A program made the position numbers and the translations under genes. Shown here in pieces: positions 1 through 8,777 of a stretch of DNA of 26,417 nucleotides (position 1 is its first letter; every line of letters starts with the position of its first letter). Origin of the DNA: Tieghemiomyces parasiticus (Eukaryota; Kickxellomycota; Dimargaritomycetes; Dimargaritales; Dimargaritaceae). The stretch is from positions 1-26,417 of the forward strand of contig JANBPT010000679.1 of assembly GCA_027575765.1 (NCBI GenBank), given 5' to 3'. Under the pieces are notes generated by a model. That model worked only from the letters and a program-made list of their open reading frames with translations. It did no database searches and had not been told where the DNA came from.

Positions 1-2349
1 TCGTCTCGGTTTATATAGTGGCGTGGTGCACACCGACAAGCGGAGGTCCACGCTGCCCTGTCGACAAGGCCGACTCTGGTCTGTCGGTCACGGAGAATAA
101 TTGAGAGCACTCCTCACCCCCCCCTTCTTACCCACTCCCAGTTGCAAACTTGCCGGCTCGCCGTAACGGACAATCTAATCGCACCCTGGCTTCACTGATT
201 GACCCGGCCGAATCCCTGGGAGAACGTTGCCGAACCATCCTCCCGAGACGGTCCCGGCTTCAGATGTGGCTTCGGAGGATAGGAATTGCAGAACCAACGA
301 AGTGCGGTACCTTGTAGGTTCACCTCACCTCCCTGCCGAAGGCTTCGTGGGCCCACCTCTTCCGTCACTAAAGTGTACCTCATTTAAACCACCAGTGAGG
401 GGGAAGGAGAGGGCGTAGGTTGATCGGTAGGCGTTAGACGGGATTGCACGGCAGGTCCCCCCCTGGCAAGTGGGATGGCATGCAAGCGGGGCTTGATCAT
501 CCAGGGCCTCCTCCGAGCCGACGGCTTAATGGGGAATCCTCACACCGGGCGAGGTGAGGGTGAAGGCTGCGTACAATACCTGGTTCAGGCTCACCGTCTG
601 CCATACCTATTCCTAGCCTGAATCTGCGCTCTCTGACAGCATGAGAGACCATCACCAAGTTCGGCGATCGGTCAGATATTGAAGGAGGGCTGTCAGGGGT
701 GCCTACTTCCTACCTTGCCCCTCCCCCCCTCATGTCCCCCTATACAACTTGAAATCTTCCCCTCCCCTCTCCGTACCCGCATACCGGCCATCGAAATTAC
801 GCACCAAACGGATATTCGGCAATGCAACGCTCAGCCGGGTGGCCAGTGATTGCCACTGGTACCGATCACTAGCATTTGGGCGAATCTTGAGAAGATCTAG
901 CACCGGGTTATCTTGGTCAGTTCGAGTGTACATGTAAGCCTGTATTACCCGGCTTCCTCTGCCGCTTCGAATTTACCGAACGCGCCACGCCATACAATGG
1001 TCAAGCGTAATATAACTACTCATATATCACATTGTTCATCCCGTAAAAAACAACCTGTGTCGGTATGAAGGACTAGGCATGGGCATTGGGTGGGTGAGTG
1101 GGCAAAGCCGTAGAATTGATGCGGAAACGGCAGCTTGCATTCGTTAAGAAAAGACAGTATGGTAGGCGTAATTCCTGGGATAAAGGCTTTATTGAAACGG
1201 AAGCAAGTGTAAAGAAGACGAGATGTCGGTTTGCAAGAGGCGTGATGTACGCCTTTTAGGTCGGGTGGTGTTTGGTGTGTAACGTGCGTTCGTGGGCCGA
1301 GTGGAGTGGGGGGGGTGCTCTCGGGAAGTTCTCGACCTGGTGGGCTCTAGTGGAAGGGGCTAACTTCGTTGAGTCATGTTGGAGGATGAGGTAATTCGGG
1401 GCGTCCGGACGGGCATGTCGGTGAAGGAGAAAAGTTACCCCGTCTGCAGGGGGTACATCTCGAGGCTTGGCGTTTCTTTCGGGCACGACACTATGTAGTG
1501 TAAAATGGAGGTAATAGAATTGTATATTAATTGTCGACTAGGCACCCCGAGGCAGGGTGGGAAAAAAACTGCTTGAACTTAAAAATGCTGAAGCTCGGGC
1601 TATAAATAATGTTTCTAAGTCTGTAACTGGTTGTGACCCTGCTGGCTACTCCTTAGTTACTTCTTCATCATTGGCCCTCCTAAATGAAACATCATAAATC
1701 GTAAAGTTATGAAGTTGGTCGCCAAGGGCCATGGGAAATTGACCCATCAGCTGATGATGCACAATCGAAATACTGCCTTTTCCATGTCTTCAGTCCTTTA
1801 CTCTAGCCCTTGTAGCCGATCTGGTCAGGTCGTTGTAACCTTCCTTAGTACTCTACTGACTCGGGAATCTTCAGGAACCCAAAAAACAATCTGGGCTTCA
1901 CAGTTGTGAACTAGTGACCTCGCATGATATGGCAATTGCATTTATACATCTCTACGTTGCGACCAGGGGTTACTACTCGTATGCAGCTCTAAGGGCCACT
2001 GAGGTGTAATATAGCGCCTGATTTATGGGAAGGAAAAGGCCGTTCTAACTAATGGGGTCGAATCGGCGAATAATTGTATTCAAAGTGATGTGTACAGCAT
2101 TTTAGCTGAAAGGGTGTCACGGGTACCTTGGTATGTAGCCAAAAAAAAAAAGCTGAGGGTGCGCCTGTTGCGCCCCCAACCGAGTCACATCCTACGCTGC
2201 TCTGGCTGAGCTGATTCAGAGCTTAATTCTGCTTGTATGAATAAATTATTTATTAATTCTTAAGCAACATGGATGATGTCATGATCTGGCAAACGAAATG
2301 ACCTAACCGAGTACAGGGATGCTCTTGTGGGACTGCGCCTCACTCTCTC
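1..2349. other. Gene-poor region downstream of the SLA1-like gene
   Basis: No open frame longer than 85 codons outside the SLA1 gene, none with a recognisable domain, and no tRNA B-box (GGTTCRANNCC) on either strand. Contains homopolymer runs (C tract near 117-123, A tract near 2140-2150). Only the terminal 100 or so bases can be assigned, as the probable 3' UTR of the SLA1-like gene. Confidence 0.6.
2249..2254 (-). terminator. Possible polyadenylation signal AATAAA for the SLA1-like gene
   Basis: Reads AATAAA on the minus strand about 95 nt beyond the TAA stop of the SLA1-like gene, inside an AT-rich island (2238-2262) that contrasts with GC-rich surroundings. The island is nearly palindromic and also carries ATAAAT on the plus strand. 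Consistent with a 3' end, but not proven. Confidence 0.45.
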
Positions 2350-5300
2350 TTACGGCCGCCAACCAGGCTGGCTAAATACACCGTATGGTCGATTAGCCGG
2401 AGGATTGGTGGGGTTTGCAGCGGCAAAAATTCCATAGGGTTGTGATTGCTGCTGCTGGCCGCCGAGGGGTGGAACGATCGTATTGACCCCGCCCAGTGCG
2501 CTGCCGCTGCCAGAACCGGATAGATGCGAGAAGGCGGCGAGGTTGGGGTTCGGCAGACCACCGACGCCACCCCCCATCGGCCGGGGTTGGAATCCACCCA
2601 TCGTCAGTGTCGACGAGGATGCCATCTGCGGGCCGAGGGAGTTGGGGAAGGCATGGGTGGGCTGGAGTGGCGGCTGGGCTGAGTTGAGCGAGCTGAAGGA
2701 CGATGGTGGCTGATTGAAGGAAGGCAGGTTACTGTGCGAGGGATGGGCAACCGGAGGTGCCGCTTGCGAGGGGAAAAAACCTGAACCAGAGGTAAACTGC
2801 TGCTGCTGAGCTGGGAACCCCGCCATCACTCCAGCAGTGGGCCGGGTCCCGCCCAGGGTGTTCATCCCACCACCCAGCTGTGGCTGCTGCAGATTGCCCA
2901 ATTGAGACGCGGCCAGAGTGGGCTGGCCAAACTGCGACGGCGTACTACTAGAGAAAGCGCCTCCAGTACTGGCAAAAGCCGGGCGGGGAAACACATGCTG
3001 TTGCTGCTGGATTTGGGTCGGCTGCATATGTTGGACCGATGGTTGCTGCTGAGGGGTGGGACGGTTGCTGCCGTAGAGCACGAGGCTTCCGGGTCCCGCG
3101 GTCGCCTGAGGCGTTGGGCCGGGCGGCGGACCACCTTGGAGAGATAACTGGGTCATCCTGTTGCCAAGGGTATTCGGACCATGGGCCGGGATTGTAGCTG
3201 ATTGGGACCGGCCCAGGGCGGCTGAAGTAACGCCGTGCCCGGGTGTGGGCACCGGCAGGCCCAGTCGCTGCTGCTGCTGCTGCAGTTGTTGTTGGAGCTG
3301 CATCTGCTGTTTCTGAAGCTGCTGCTGCTGTAGTTGGAGTTGACGCGCCATCGCTAGCTGTTGGTTGGCCGCTGCCGTTGTGACCACCGCTGATGCGGGT
3401 TGGTTCGAGGCCTGAGCAGCCGTTTGGCGGGCGGCTTGGAAAATACTGGCAGCCTCAGTGGCCAGGTTTGCGGACGGCTCGGCCACGGGTGCAGGTGGTG
3501 GCGGCGGAGCCCGGTGCTCCCGGGTGGGCACAAACACGTTGCTGGTAGTGCCGTACACGTTGGGCGTGGGGACTAAGGGGGCCGGCAGCGCGGTGGCGAG
3601 CGGAACCACAGGAGCCTTGGGAATAATGGTCAGGGCCGACATGGGATTCGATACGGGGCCTGGAGTTGCCGCCTGTGTAGGCGTCGGAAGGCCGGGAAGT
3701 GGCTTGCCAAGGTTGATGGAATCAGCTGCCGGATCAATCACCCACTGGTCGTCAAAGCCCAGCGCGGGAGGACCTTGTTGACGGTTCGCCGACGGCTGGG
3801 CGGGGGGCGCGGAGCGGGCAGGTGGCGATGTGGCTGTCGCGGCGGGACTCCGTACGGTAAGCTGCTTCTGTGCGTGGAGAATCTGCCGCGGGTCAATAGC
3901 CGAGGGCGCTGACTTGGTCGGGGCAGGCCGGCGGGAAGTAGTGCGACCGGGTCCCGTACCCAAGCCTAAGGGCTGTGGGCTGGCGGTGGACGAGGTCGGC
4001 GAGAGTGCAGCCGGTCGGGTCAGGGTCATCGATGGAGACGCGAGACCCGGAGACAGCGGGCTGGCCTGGCTGTCGAAGGGGTCCTCCACCGCTGCGGCCG
4101 GCTTGCGCTGGCCAGGCTTACGCCGCTGCCGGCCCGTCTCCTGTAGCTTACGGGCAAACAGTTCATCCTCCTCGATCTGGCGCTGGCGGGCGAATCGGTC
4201 GTCGATGGAGGAGAGGGCGTATCCCGACGGGGCCTGGGGGCGTGGCTTGTCGACCGTTGGTGTCCCTGACGCAGGGCTGGCGGCGGGCGACTCGGCAATG
4301 ACGCTGGTCCCACCAAAGCTAACCTGCTTTGCGGGTGTTGCCTTCTTGCCTTGCGCGCGGGCAGAGGCCTGTAGGACGCACTTCTGGTCGTCCCCGTCAA
4401 TTCCATAGGTGTGCAACATTTCCGGCGTAAAGTCCTTAATGTCGGTCTCATCGAGCCGTTCGGCGGTGAGAGTGGTGGCGTAGCGCAGAGCCTTGTCGGC
4501 GTTAATGTCACAACGCAAAGTGAGGAAATCGAACCACTCGAAATCCGAAACCCGCTTCCGGGGGCGCCCCGTGCCGCTGCTGCTGCCGGCACCCGACGAA
4601 GCCCGGTCGCGGGACGACGGCGTTACCGACGCGCCCTGTTTCTTGACGAAGGCCTGCGACGCGTTATCAAACTTGGCCAGCGGGACAGCGATCTTGACTC
4701 CATTTTCCTTATGAAGTTTGACCCGGCCGTCATCGGTGAGCCCGATGAACTCTGCCTGGGCCTTAAAAGTACCTGAGCGGTCTACCCAGGTTCGCAACTT
4801 GGCTGGATCCGGATACCCGTCCACGACGCTGTGGGCCGAGGAATTGGTACGTGCCCGCGGCCGACTGCTACCCGCGAACGAGGGGCGGCGGGACGGGGTA
4901 GCGGGTGCCTTGGCCGGCGACACAAGGGAGGATAACGGCAGATTATCTTCCGAGGCGCGCCGATCGGACGATGTCCGCGTGGGTAACTTGGGTGCCGCAG
5001 ACGTGCCGGTTGGCCGGACAGGTGTGGGTGGCTTGATCGGATCGTCCTCGGCCAGCTGGACGTATGAGGCGGGGACCAGGCCCTCGGTGCTGGTTCCGTC
5101 CTCACGTACGATTTGGCACGTCCACCAGTCTGGGCTGGATGTACAGTCTAGGACGTACACCAGTTGGCCCGCCGACACTGAGAGTTCCTCATTGTCTTCG
5201 CCCTCGAAGGCGAACATGATCGTGCCTAAGCGGGCCTCTACCATCTCGGGGCTGCCTGGGGCCGCCGGCTCACGGGCCTTGGGTTCCTGGGTCGATGCGC

Positions 5301-6246
5301 CAGTGGCGGCGACAGAGGTGGCAGCTTTGGGCTTTCCGAAGGCGTCGTCGAGAGAGTTACGTGACAAGCCTGTGCTAAGGGTAGTCACGGGCGGCGGGGG
5401 TGGGGACGCGGGTGGGCTGTGTGTGTGCCGGGCCTTGTCTCGGGTAGCGTCGATCTTAGTGGCCACAGCCTTCGTGTCGTTCTTTGATGCAAACTGGAAC
5501 CGGTATTCGCAGGGTAAGGAGCCGGCGAACTCGAGGACGATGACGTCCTTCTTAACGGTGTAGTTGGCCAGTTCATCAATGTGCCACTTGCGCACGGGCT
5601 GTTTATCCGAGGTGCAGCTGTAGTAAATCATGAGATCCCCGACGCCCAGCATCCCCTTTCGATTGTCTTTCTTCTTCTTGGCCACCTCCGTGACTGTCCA
5701 GTAGGCGATATCCTTGGGGTCGGACTTGGCGTTCGGGGAGGTCGATTCCGTGGGCGGGTGACTCTCGCGGCTTAAGTCAGCGCTGGGCCGGGTCGAGGTG
5801 GGTACTGAAGCCTCGGCTGCGGGCGCGGGAACGGGCAACGGGATCGCTGCAGGGGCAGAGGTGCCGTGTTCTATGTATGTGGCCGGCACGAACCCAGCCT
5901 CGCCATTGACCCGGACGATGGTCCAGTCAGGATCGTCGTCGGCGAGCACATCTACGACCTGGTCCTCACGGATAGTAATCTCTTCGTCGCCGTTGGCCTC
6001 GTAGTCGTAGAGCACGGTGGCCTGGCTCTGGGGACCAACATGTTCAATGTAGGAGGCTGGGACGAGACCAGCCCGGTCGAGGTCAGCCGAGTCTGGCTCG
6101 GTTCCGGTGGGCTTCAGTTTGACCTTATGCCAGTCCGGGTCGGTATCGTCCAGGAGGTACAGCAGAGCACCTTCGTCGACGGTGAGTTCCTCGTCATCCT
6201 GCGCATCGTAGCGGTACAGGGCGACGCAGACGTCGCGGAAGGGCAT
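2350..6246 (-). CDS. SLA1: Sla1-like actin cytoskeleton/endocytic adaptor, 1298 aa, intronless
   Basis: Cortical actin-patch adaptor that in yeast couples cargo and clathrin to the Las17/WASP and Pan1-End3 machinery in endocytosis. Visible domains in order: SH3 at residues about 5-70, SH3 at 74-127, a PH-like Sla1 region at 175-270 (contains VRKWHIDEL), a third SH3 at 338-398 (ALYDY-type core, SPDWW, GLVPASYV), SHD1 at about 483-537 (LRTWVDRSG...FKAQAEF), the domain that binds NPFxD cargo signals in yeast, and the SAM-like SHD2 at 565-635 (DFEWFDFLTLRCDI). A DPF motif (adaptor-ear type) lies near 722. The remaining roughly 560 residues are disordered, rich in P, Q, G and S, with a polyglutamine stretch and a duplicated PYG(I/V)F ending. 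Canonical Prk1 phosphosites (LxxQxTG) were not seen. Length is close to yeast Sla1 (1244). The start ATG has G at -3. Function by domain order is firm; the tail is divergent. Confidence 0.95.
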   Translation of the reverse strand: MPFRDVCVALYRYDAQDDEELTVDEGALLYLLDDTDPDWHKVKLKPTGTEPDSADLDRAGLVPASYIEHVGPQSQATVLYDYEANGDEEITIREDQVVDVLADDDPDWTIVRVNGEAGFVPATYIEHGTSAPAAIPLPVPAPAAEASVPTSTRPSADLSRESHPPTESTSPNAKSDPKDIAYWTVTEVAKKKKDNRKGMLGVGDLMIYYSCTSDKQPVRKWHIDELANYTVKKDVIVLEFAGSLPCEYRFQFASKNDTKAVATKIDATRDKARHTHSPPASPPPPPVTTLSTGLSRNSLDDAFGKPKAATSVAATGASTQEPKAREPAAPGSPEMVEARLGTIMFAFEGEDNEELSVSAGQLVYVLDCTSSPDWWTCQIVREDGTSTEGLVPASYVQLAEDDPIKPPTPVRPTGTSAAPKLPTRTSSDRRASEDNLPLSSLVSPAKAPATPSRRPSFAGSSRPRARTNSSAHSVVDGYPDPAKLRTWVDRSGTFKAQAEFIGLTDDGRVKLHKENGVKIAVPLAKFDNASQAFVKKQGASVTPSSRDRASSGAGSSSGTGRPRKRVSDFEWFDFLTLRCDINADKALRYATTLTAERLDETDIKDFTPEMLHTYGIDGDDQKCVLQASARAQGKKATPAKQVSFGGTSVIAESPAASPASGTPTVDKPRPQAPSGYALSSIDDRFARQRQIEEDELFARKLQETGRQRRKPGQRKPAAAVEDPFDSQASPLSPGLASPSMTLTRPAALSPTSSTASPQPLGLGTGPGRTTSRRPAPTKSAPSAIDPRQILHAQKQLTVRSPAATATSPPARSAPPAQPSANRQQGPPALGFDDQWVIDPAADSINLGKPLPGLPTPTQAATPGPVSNPMSALTIIPKAPVVPLATALPAPLVPTPNVYGTTSNVFVPTREHRAPPPPPAPVAEPSANLATEAASIFQAARQTAAQASNQPASAVVTTAAANQQLAMARQLQLQQQQLQKQQMQLQQQLQQQQQRLGLPVPTPGHGVTSAALGRSQSATIPAHGPNTLGNRMTQLSLQGGPPPGPTPQATAGPGSLVLYGSNRPTPQQQPSVQHMQPTQIQQQQHVFPRPAFASTGGAFSSSTPSQFGQPTLAASQLGNLQQPQLGGGMNTLGGTRPTAGVMAGFPAQQQQFTSGSGFFPSQAAPPVAHPSHSNLPSFNQPPSSFSSLNSAQPPLQPTHAFPNSLGPQMASSSTLTMGGFQPRPMGGGVGGLPNPNLAAFSHLSGSGSGSALGGVNTIVPPLGGQQQQSQPYGIFAAANPTNPPANRPYGVFSQPGWRP
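3268..3352. repeat. CTG/CAG trinucleotide-rich tract encoding polyglutamine in the SLA1-like gene
   Basis: Runs of CTG (CAG on the coding strand), interrupted by TTG, GAG and CAT, encode a Q-rich stretch with scattered L, K and M in the disordered tail of the Sla1-like protein. Smaller CTG clusters at 2447-2456, 2797-2809 and 2998-3010 encode further glutamine runs. Likely length-variable between strains. Confidence 0.85.
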
Positions 6247-6820
6247 GGCGAAGGATGAGCGTCAGATTGGGTCAAGCCAAACGGCAGGAACAGGGGTTTG
6301 GGCGGGTGGGGAGGGGTTCGGCAAGTGTCGGACGAGACCTAGGAACAGGCCCAGAATGTGGTTCGGCAGGTGGGACGTGGTAACGGGGCTTTGGGAGGGG
6401 GAAAGGAGAGCGTGCTGTTGGACGTTGCGAGCTCCGCCGATGATATGGTTTAGAGTAGAGCGTGCTTTGGAACAGGTAAGCTGAACAACGCTGCAGGGAC
6501 GGCGGAGTGGTCGTCAAGGTATAAATGGGTAACGAGAAGAATGAACAGGAGTCCAGTCGCCCGCTAATGATGCAAGTGGCGCTACTGAAAAGGAATGAAC
6601 GGGGTGTTGGAAAGGCAAGGTGCGCGGCGTCGCAGATGACGAATGGGGGCGTAGAGTGGGGAAGTGGTTGAAAGGCTGAGGGCGGGAAACAGGGTGTGTG
6701 TGTGTGTGTGTGGATGTGGAGTGCCGAGGCTGGTGTTGCATAGAGGGTAAAGTGGTTGGTAAGGGGGTGGCTGGCTCGTCCGGGACCTTCAAAGGATTCT
6801 GCCCGATACCTCACTTTAGT
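6247..6820 (-). promoter_or_regulatory. Probable promoter and 5' leader of the SLA1-like gene
   Basis: On the gene strand this stretch is rich in C and T, with few purine runs, as expected of a fungal leader or core promoter. It is open in one frame for about 180 codons from a GTG, but the translation is low-complexity P/S/H/T and unlike any family, so it is treated as non-coding. Contains the CA repeat at 6694-6712. No TATA box can be assigned with confidence. Confidence 0.4.
6694..6712. repeat. GT/CA dinucleotide microsatellite
   Basis: An uninterrupted (GT)9 tract plus one G on the plus strand, about 450 nt upstream of the SLA1-like start codon, read as a CA repeat on the gene strand. Confidence 0.95.
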
Positions 6821-8777
6821 ACGCTTTTAGGACCTGGCTGTCATGACGGCCGGGTTTCTTAGCTGAAGGAACTGTATTTCAGCGATTGTAAAGCTCGCAT
6901 GGAAGGGCATTATCGAAACCATGGGCAGCAGGGAGGGGTCGGTTTTTAATTATCTACCTGCACATTGACATTGACGCCTACCCTACGAGTTCCCCCCCCC
7001 TTTCCACGCCATGCGATGAAACCTGGGCGGTGGAGAGTCAACCAGATATCGACGTCACCTGTCAAGACCGGGGCTGTCTATTGTGTAACAAGTCCCATGC
7101 TAAGAATTGACCCACAGAGCTCGCCACCAATACTTCTTATGCATATGAAATAATGTGAGTATGGTTCCACTCGCGATTTGACTTTCATACGGTGGTCATG
7201 GATATACCCATTTCGAGCTGGCACTAGGCTGTACTTTTACAATTATCATTAAATGAGTGTACGCCATGCAATGATGAATAGCATGCCACCAGTATATAGT
7301 ATTTGTGGTGCGTATCTCATGACTAGCGTTTCAATGGCGGCAAAGTTTGCGTTTTACGAGCCGAGCCGTTTGTGTGTGCGTTTGCGTCGATGAACATACG
7401 GCAAAGTGAGAAATGTTAGCACAATGACCAAAGTTCGAGCCGATTAGTACGTTGTCTTACAGCAGGCTGCAGTTATTCCATCCATTTCTTAGGTGAGGCT
7501 TCTCTGTCCAGTCGACTCACCTTTAGGGTGCCTCCCTTCCATTACATCGCATGGAGAGTGGCCTGAGTAGCTTGCTTTTGTCGCATCTTAACCCTGCGAT
7601 AACAGGGCTACAAAGTTCTTTATGGACCTGGTGGGGAACAGCCTTTGTGCTGGCACTTCACCCACGGCTTCTGGTCAGCAGTAGTAGTGGCCTTGCACTT
7701 TGCAGCATTGGCAGGTGCCAGACCACCACCACCACCATCATCCTGGGACATTGCACCCTGGAATCACTCCGGAATGTCACCATTGGCCCGGAGACTCAAG
7801 AGGATCGTGGTGTAGTAAATACACGGGGGTTGAGAATACGATATAAAAGTAGAGGGTTCTATGGCGGTCTCTCGTTTATTGAAGCGGGCAGTGGACAGAT
7901 ACTATATATCCATTCCGACCTTGACTTCAAACTGCTGACGTGAAGTGGCAGCAGTGATGAATACATCTTAGAAAAGAAGCAGGAAAACACAGCATGAAGG
8001 AGACGAGAGGACAACGAAGCATGCTATCCTAAGGAAGACTCATCGTAGGATAATGCCTCAAACGGTGCAGGCGACTTCAATGGACTTGGTTTGTTATCGT
8101 TCCGAATCCAGGTGAGAGGTCGCTGTTAAGGCTGCAATCATAAGTTGGCGATTATTCCGACCACATTAGTCATCAACGGCGGTGAATAATAGCCCGGATC
8201 AGTTGTCAGCCCAGCCATCAATGGCATTGACCTAGGCTGGTATGACAAGTAGCGTCTACCTGGCGCTGTCGGTGCAGCTCGAGGAACTGGTGTCAGCGAC
8301 ATCAACAGCAACAGACACAACGCAGGATCCACTCGTTCTGGCACAAAATGCGACGACGCATACCGGCTGGCCACAGCCTGTGCAAACAACGCGTCACACA
8401 AGGCGCACAGTTGGCGAGTGGGTAGCCCAAAATTCTAATCTCAGCAGACACAAAAACAAATCTGCTACTATGCGAGCACCTCTGAAAAATACAGTAGTTA
8501 AATAGCCGGCCACGGCCTGATCCCGCGTAAAATTCGACTCTGGCTGTTTACAGCAGGAAGAAGGAGGAGGGGTCGGTTTATTATAAGTCGCGTATTAGCT
8601 GTGACTTTACAGCAGGATGGGGGGAGGGGAGGAAGTAAGTCTTGCTAACTTCAATGTGCGCAATGTAGGTCTCAACCCAGACTTGACGCGTCCAATCACG
8701 CCTGATCTCTTTGAAAGGTGAGTAAAAAAATATTATGCTAGGGCGACTGATGAACAGGATAAACTCCGAGACCCCTC
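6821..8777. other. Intergenic region with no recognisable gene
   Basis: Lies between the SLA1-like promoter and the stop of the 731-residue gene. The longest open frame (plus strand 7551-7943, 130 codons) has no recognised domain and a composition unlike the neighbouring genes. AT content is higher than in the genes. No tRNA-like or repeat structure was recognised. The right part (about 8577-8777) is probably 3' UTR of the 731-residue gene. Confidence 0.5.
8577..8582 (-). terminator. Possible polyadenylation signal AATAAA for the 731-residue gene
   Basis: AATAAA on the minus strand about 195 nt beyond the predicted TAA stop at 8778-8780. The spacing is on the long side but acceptable for a fungal 3' UTR, and it supports a gene end near 8778 rather than at 9000. 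Confidence 0.35.

Noticed and set aside
4718..5563. 281-codon plus-strand open frame antisense to the SLA1-like gene
   Set aside because: It lies opposite SH3/SHD1-coding sequence with clear domain matches; the translation has no recognisable domain and is a shadow of GC-rich coding DNA.
6272..6814. 180-codon minus-strand open frame upstream of the SLA1-like gene
   Set aside because: It starts at GTG, is low-complexity P/S/H/T and includes the CA repeat; best read as a pyrimidine-rich leader.
7551..7943. 130-codon plus-strand open frame in the 6.8-8.8 kb gap
   Set aside because: No recognised domain, no codon-use similarity to the neighbouring genes, and no splice partners found.
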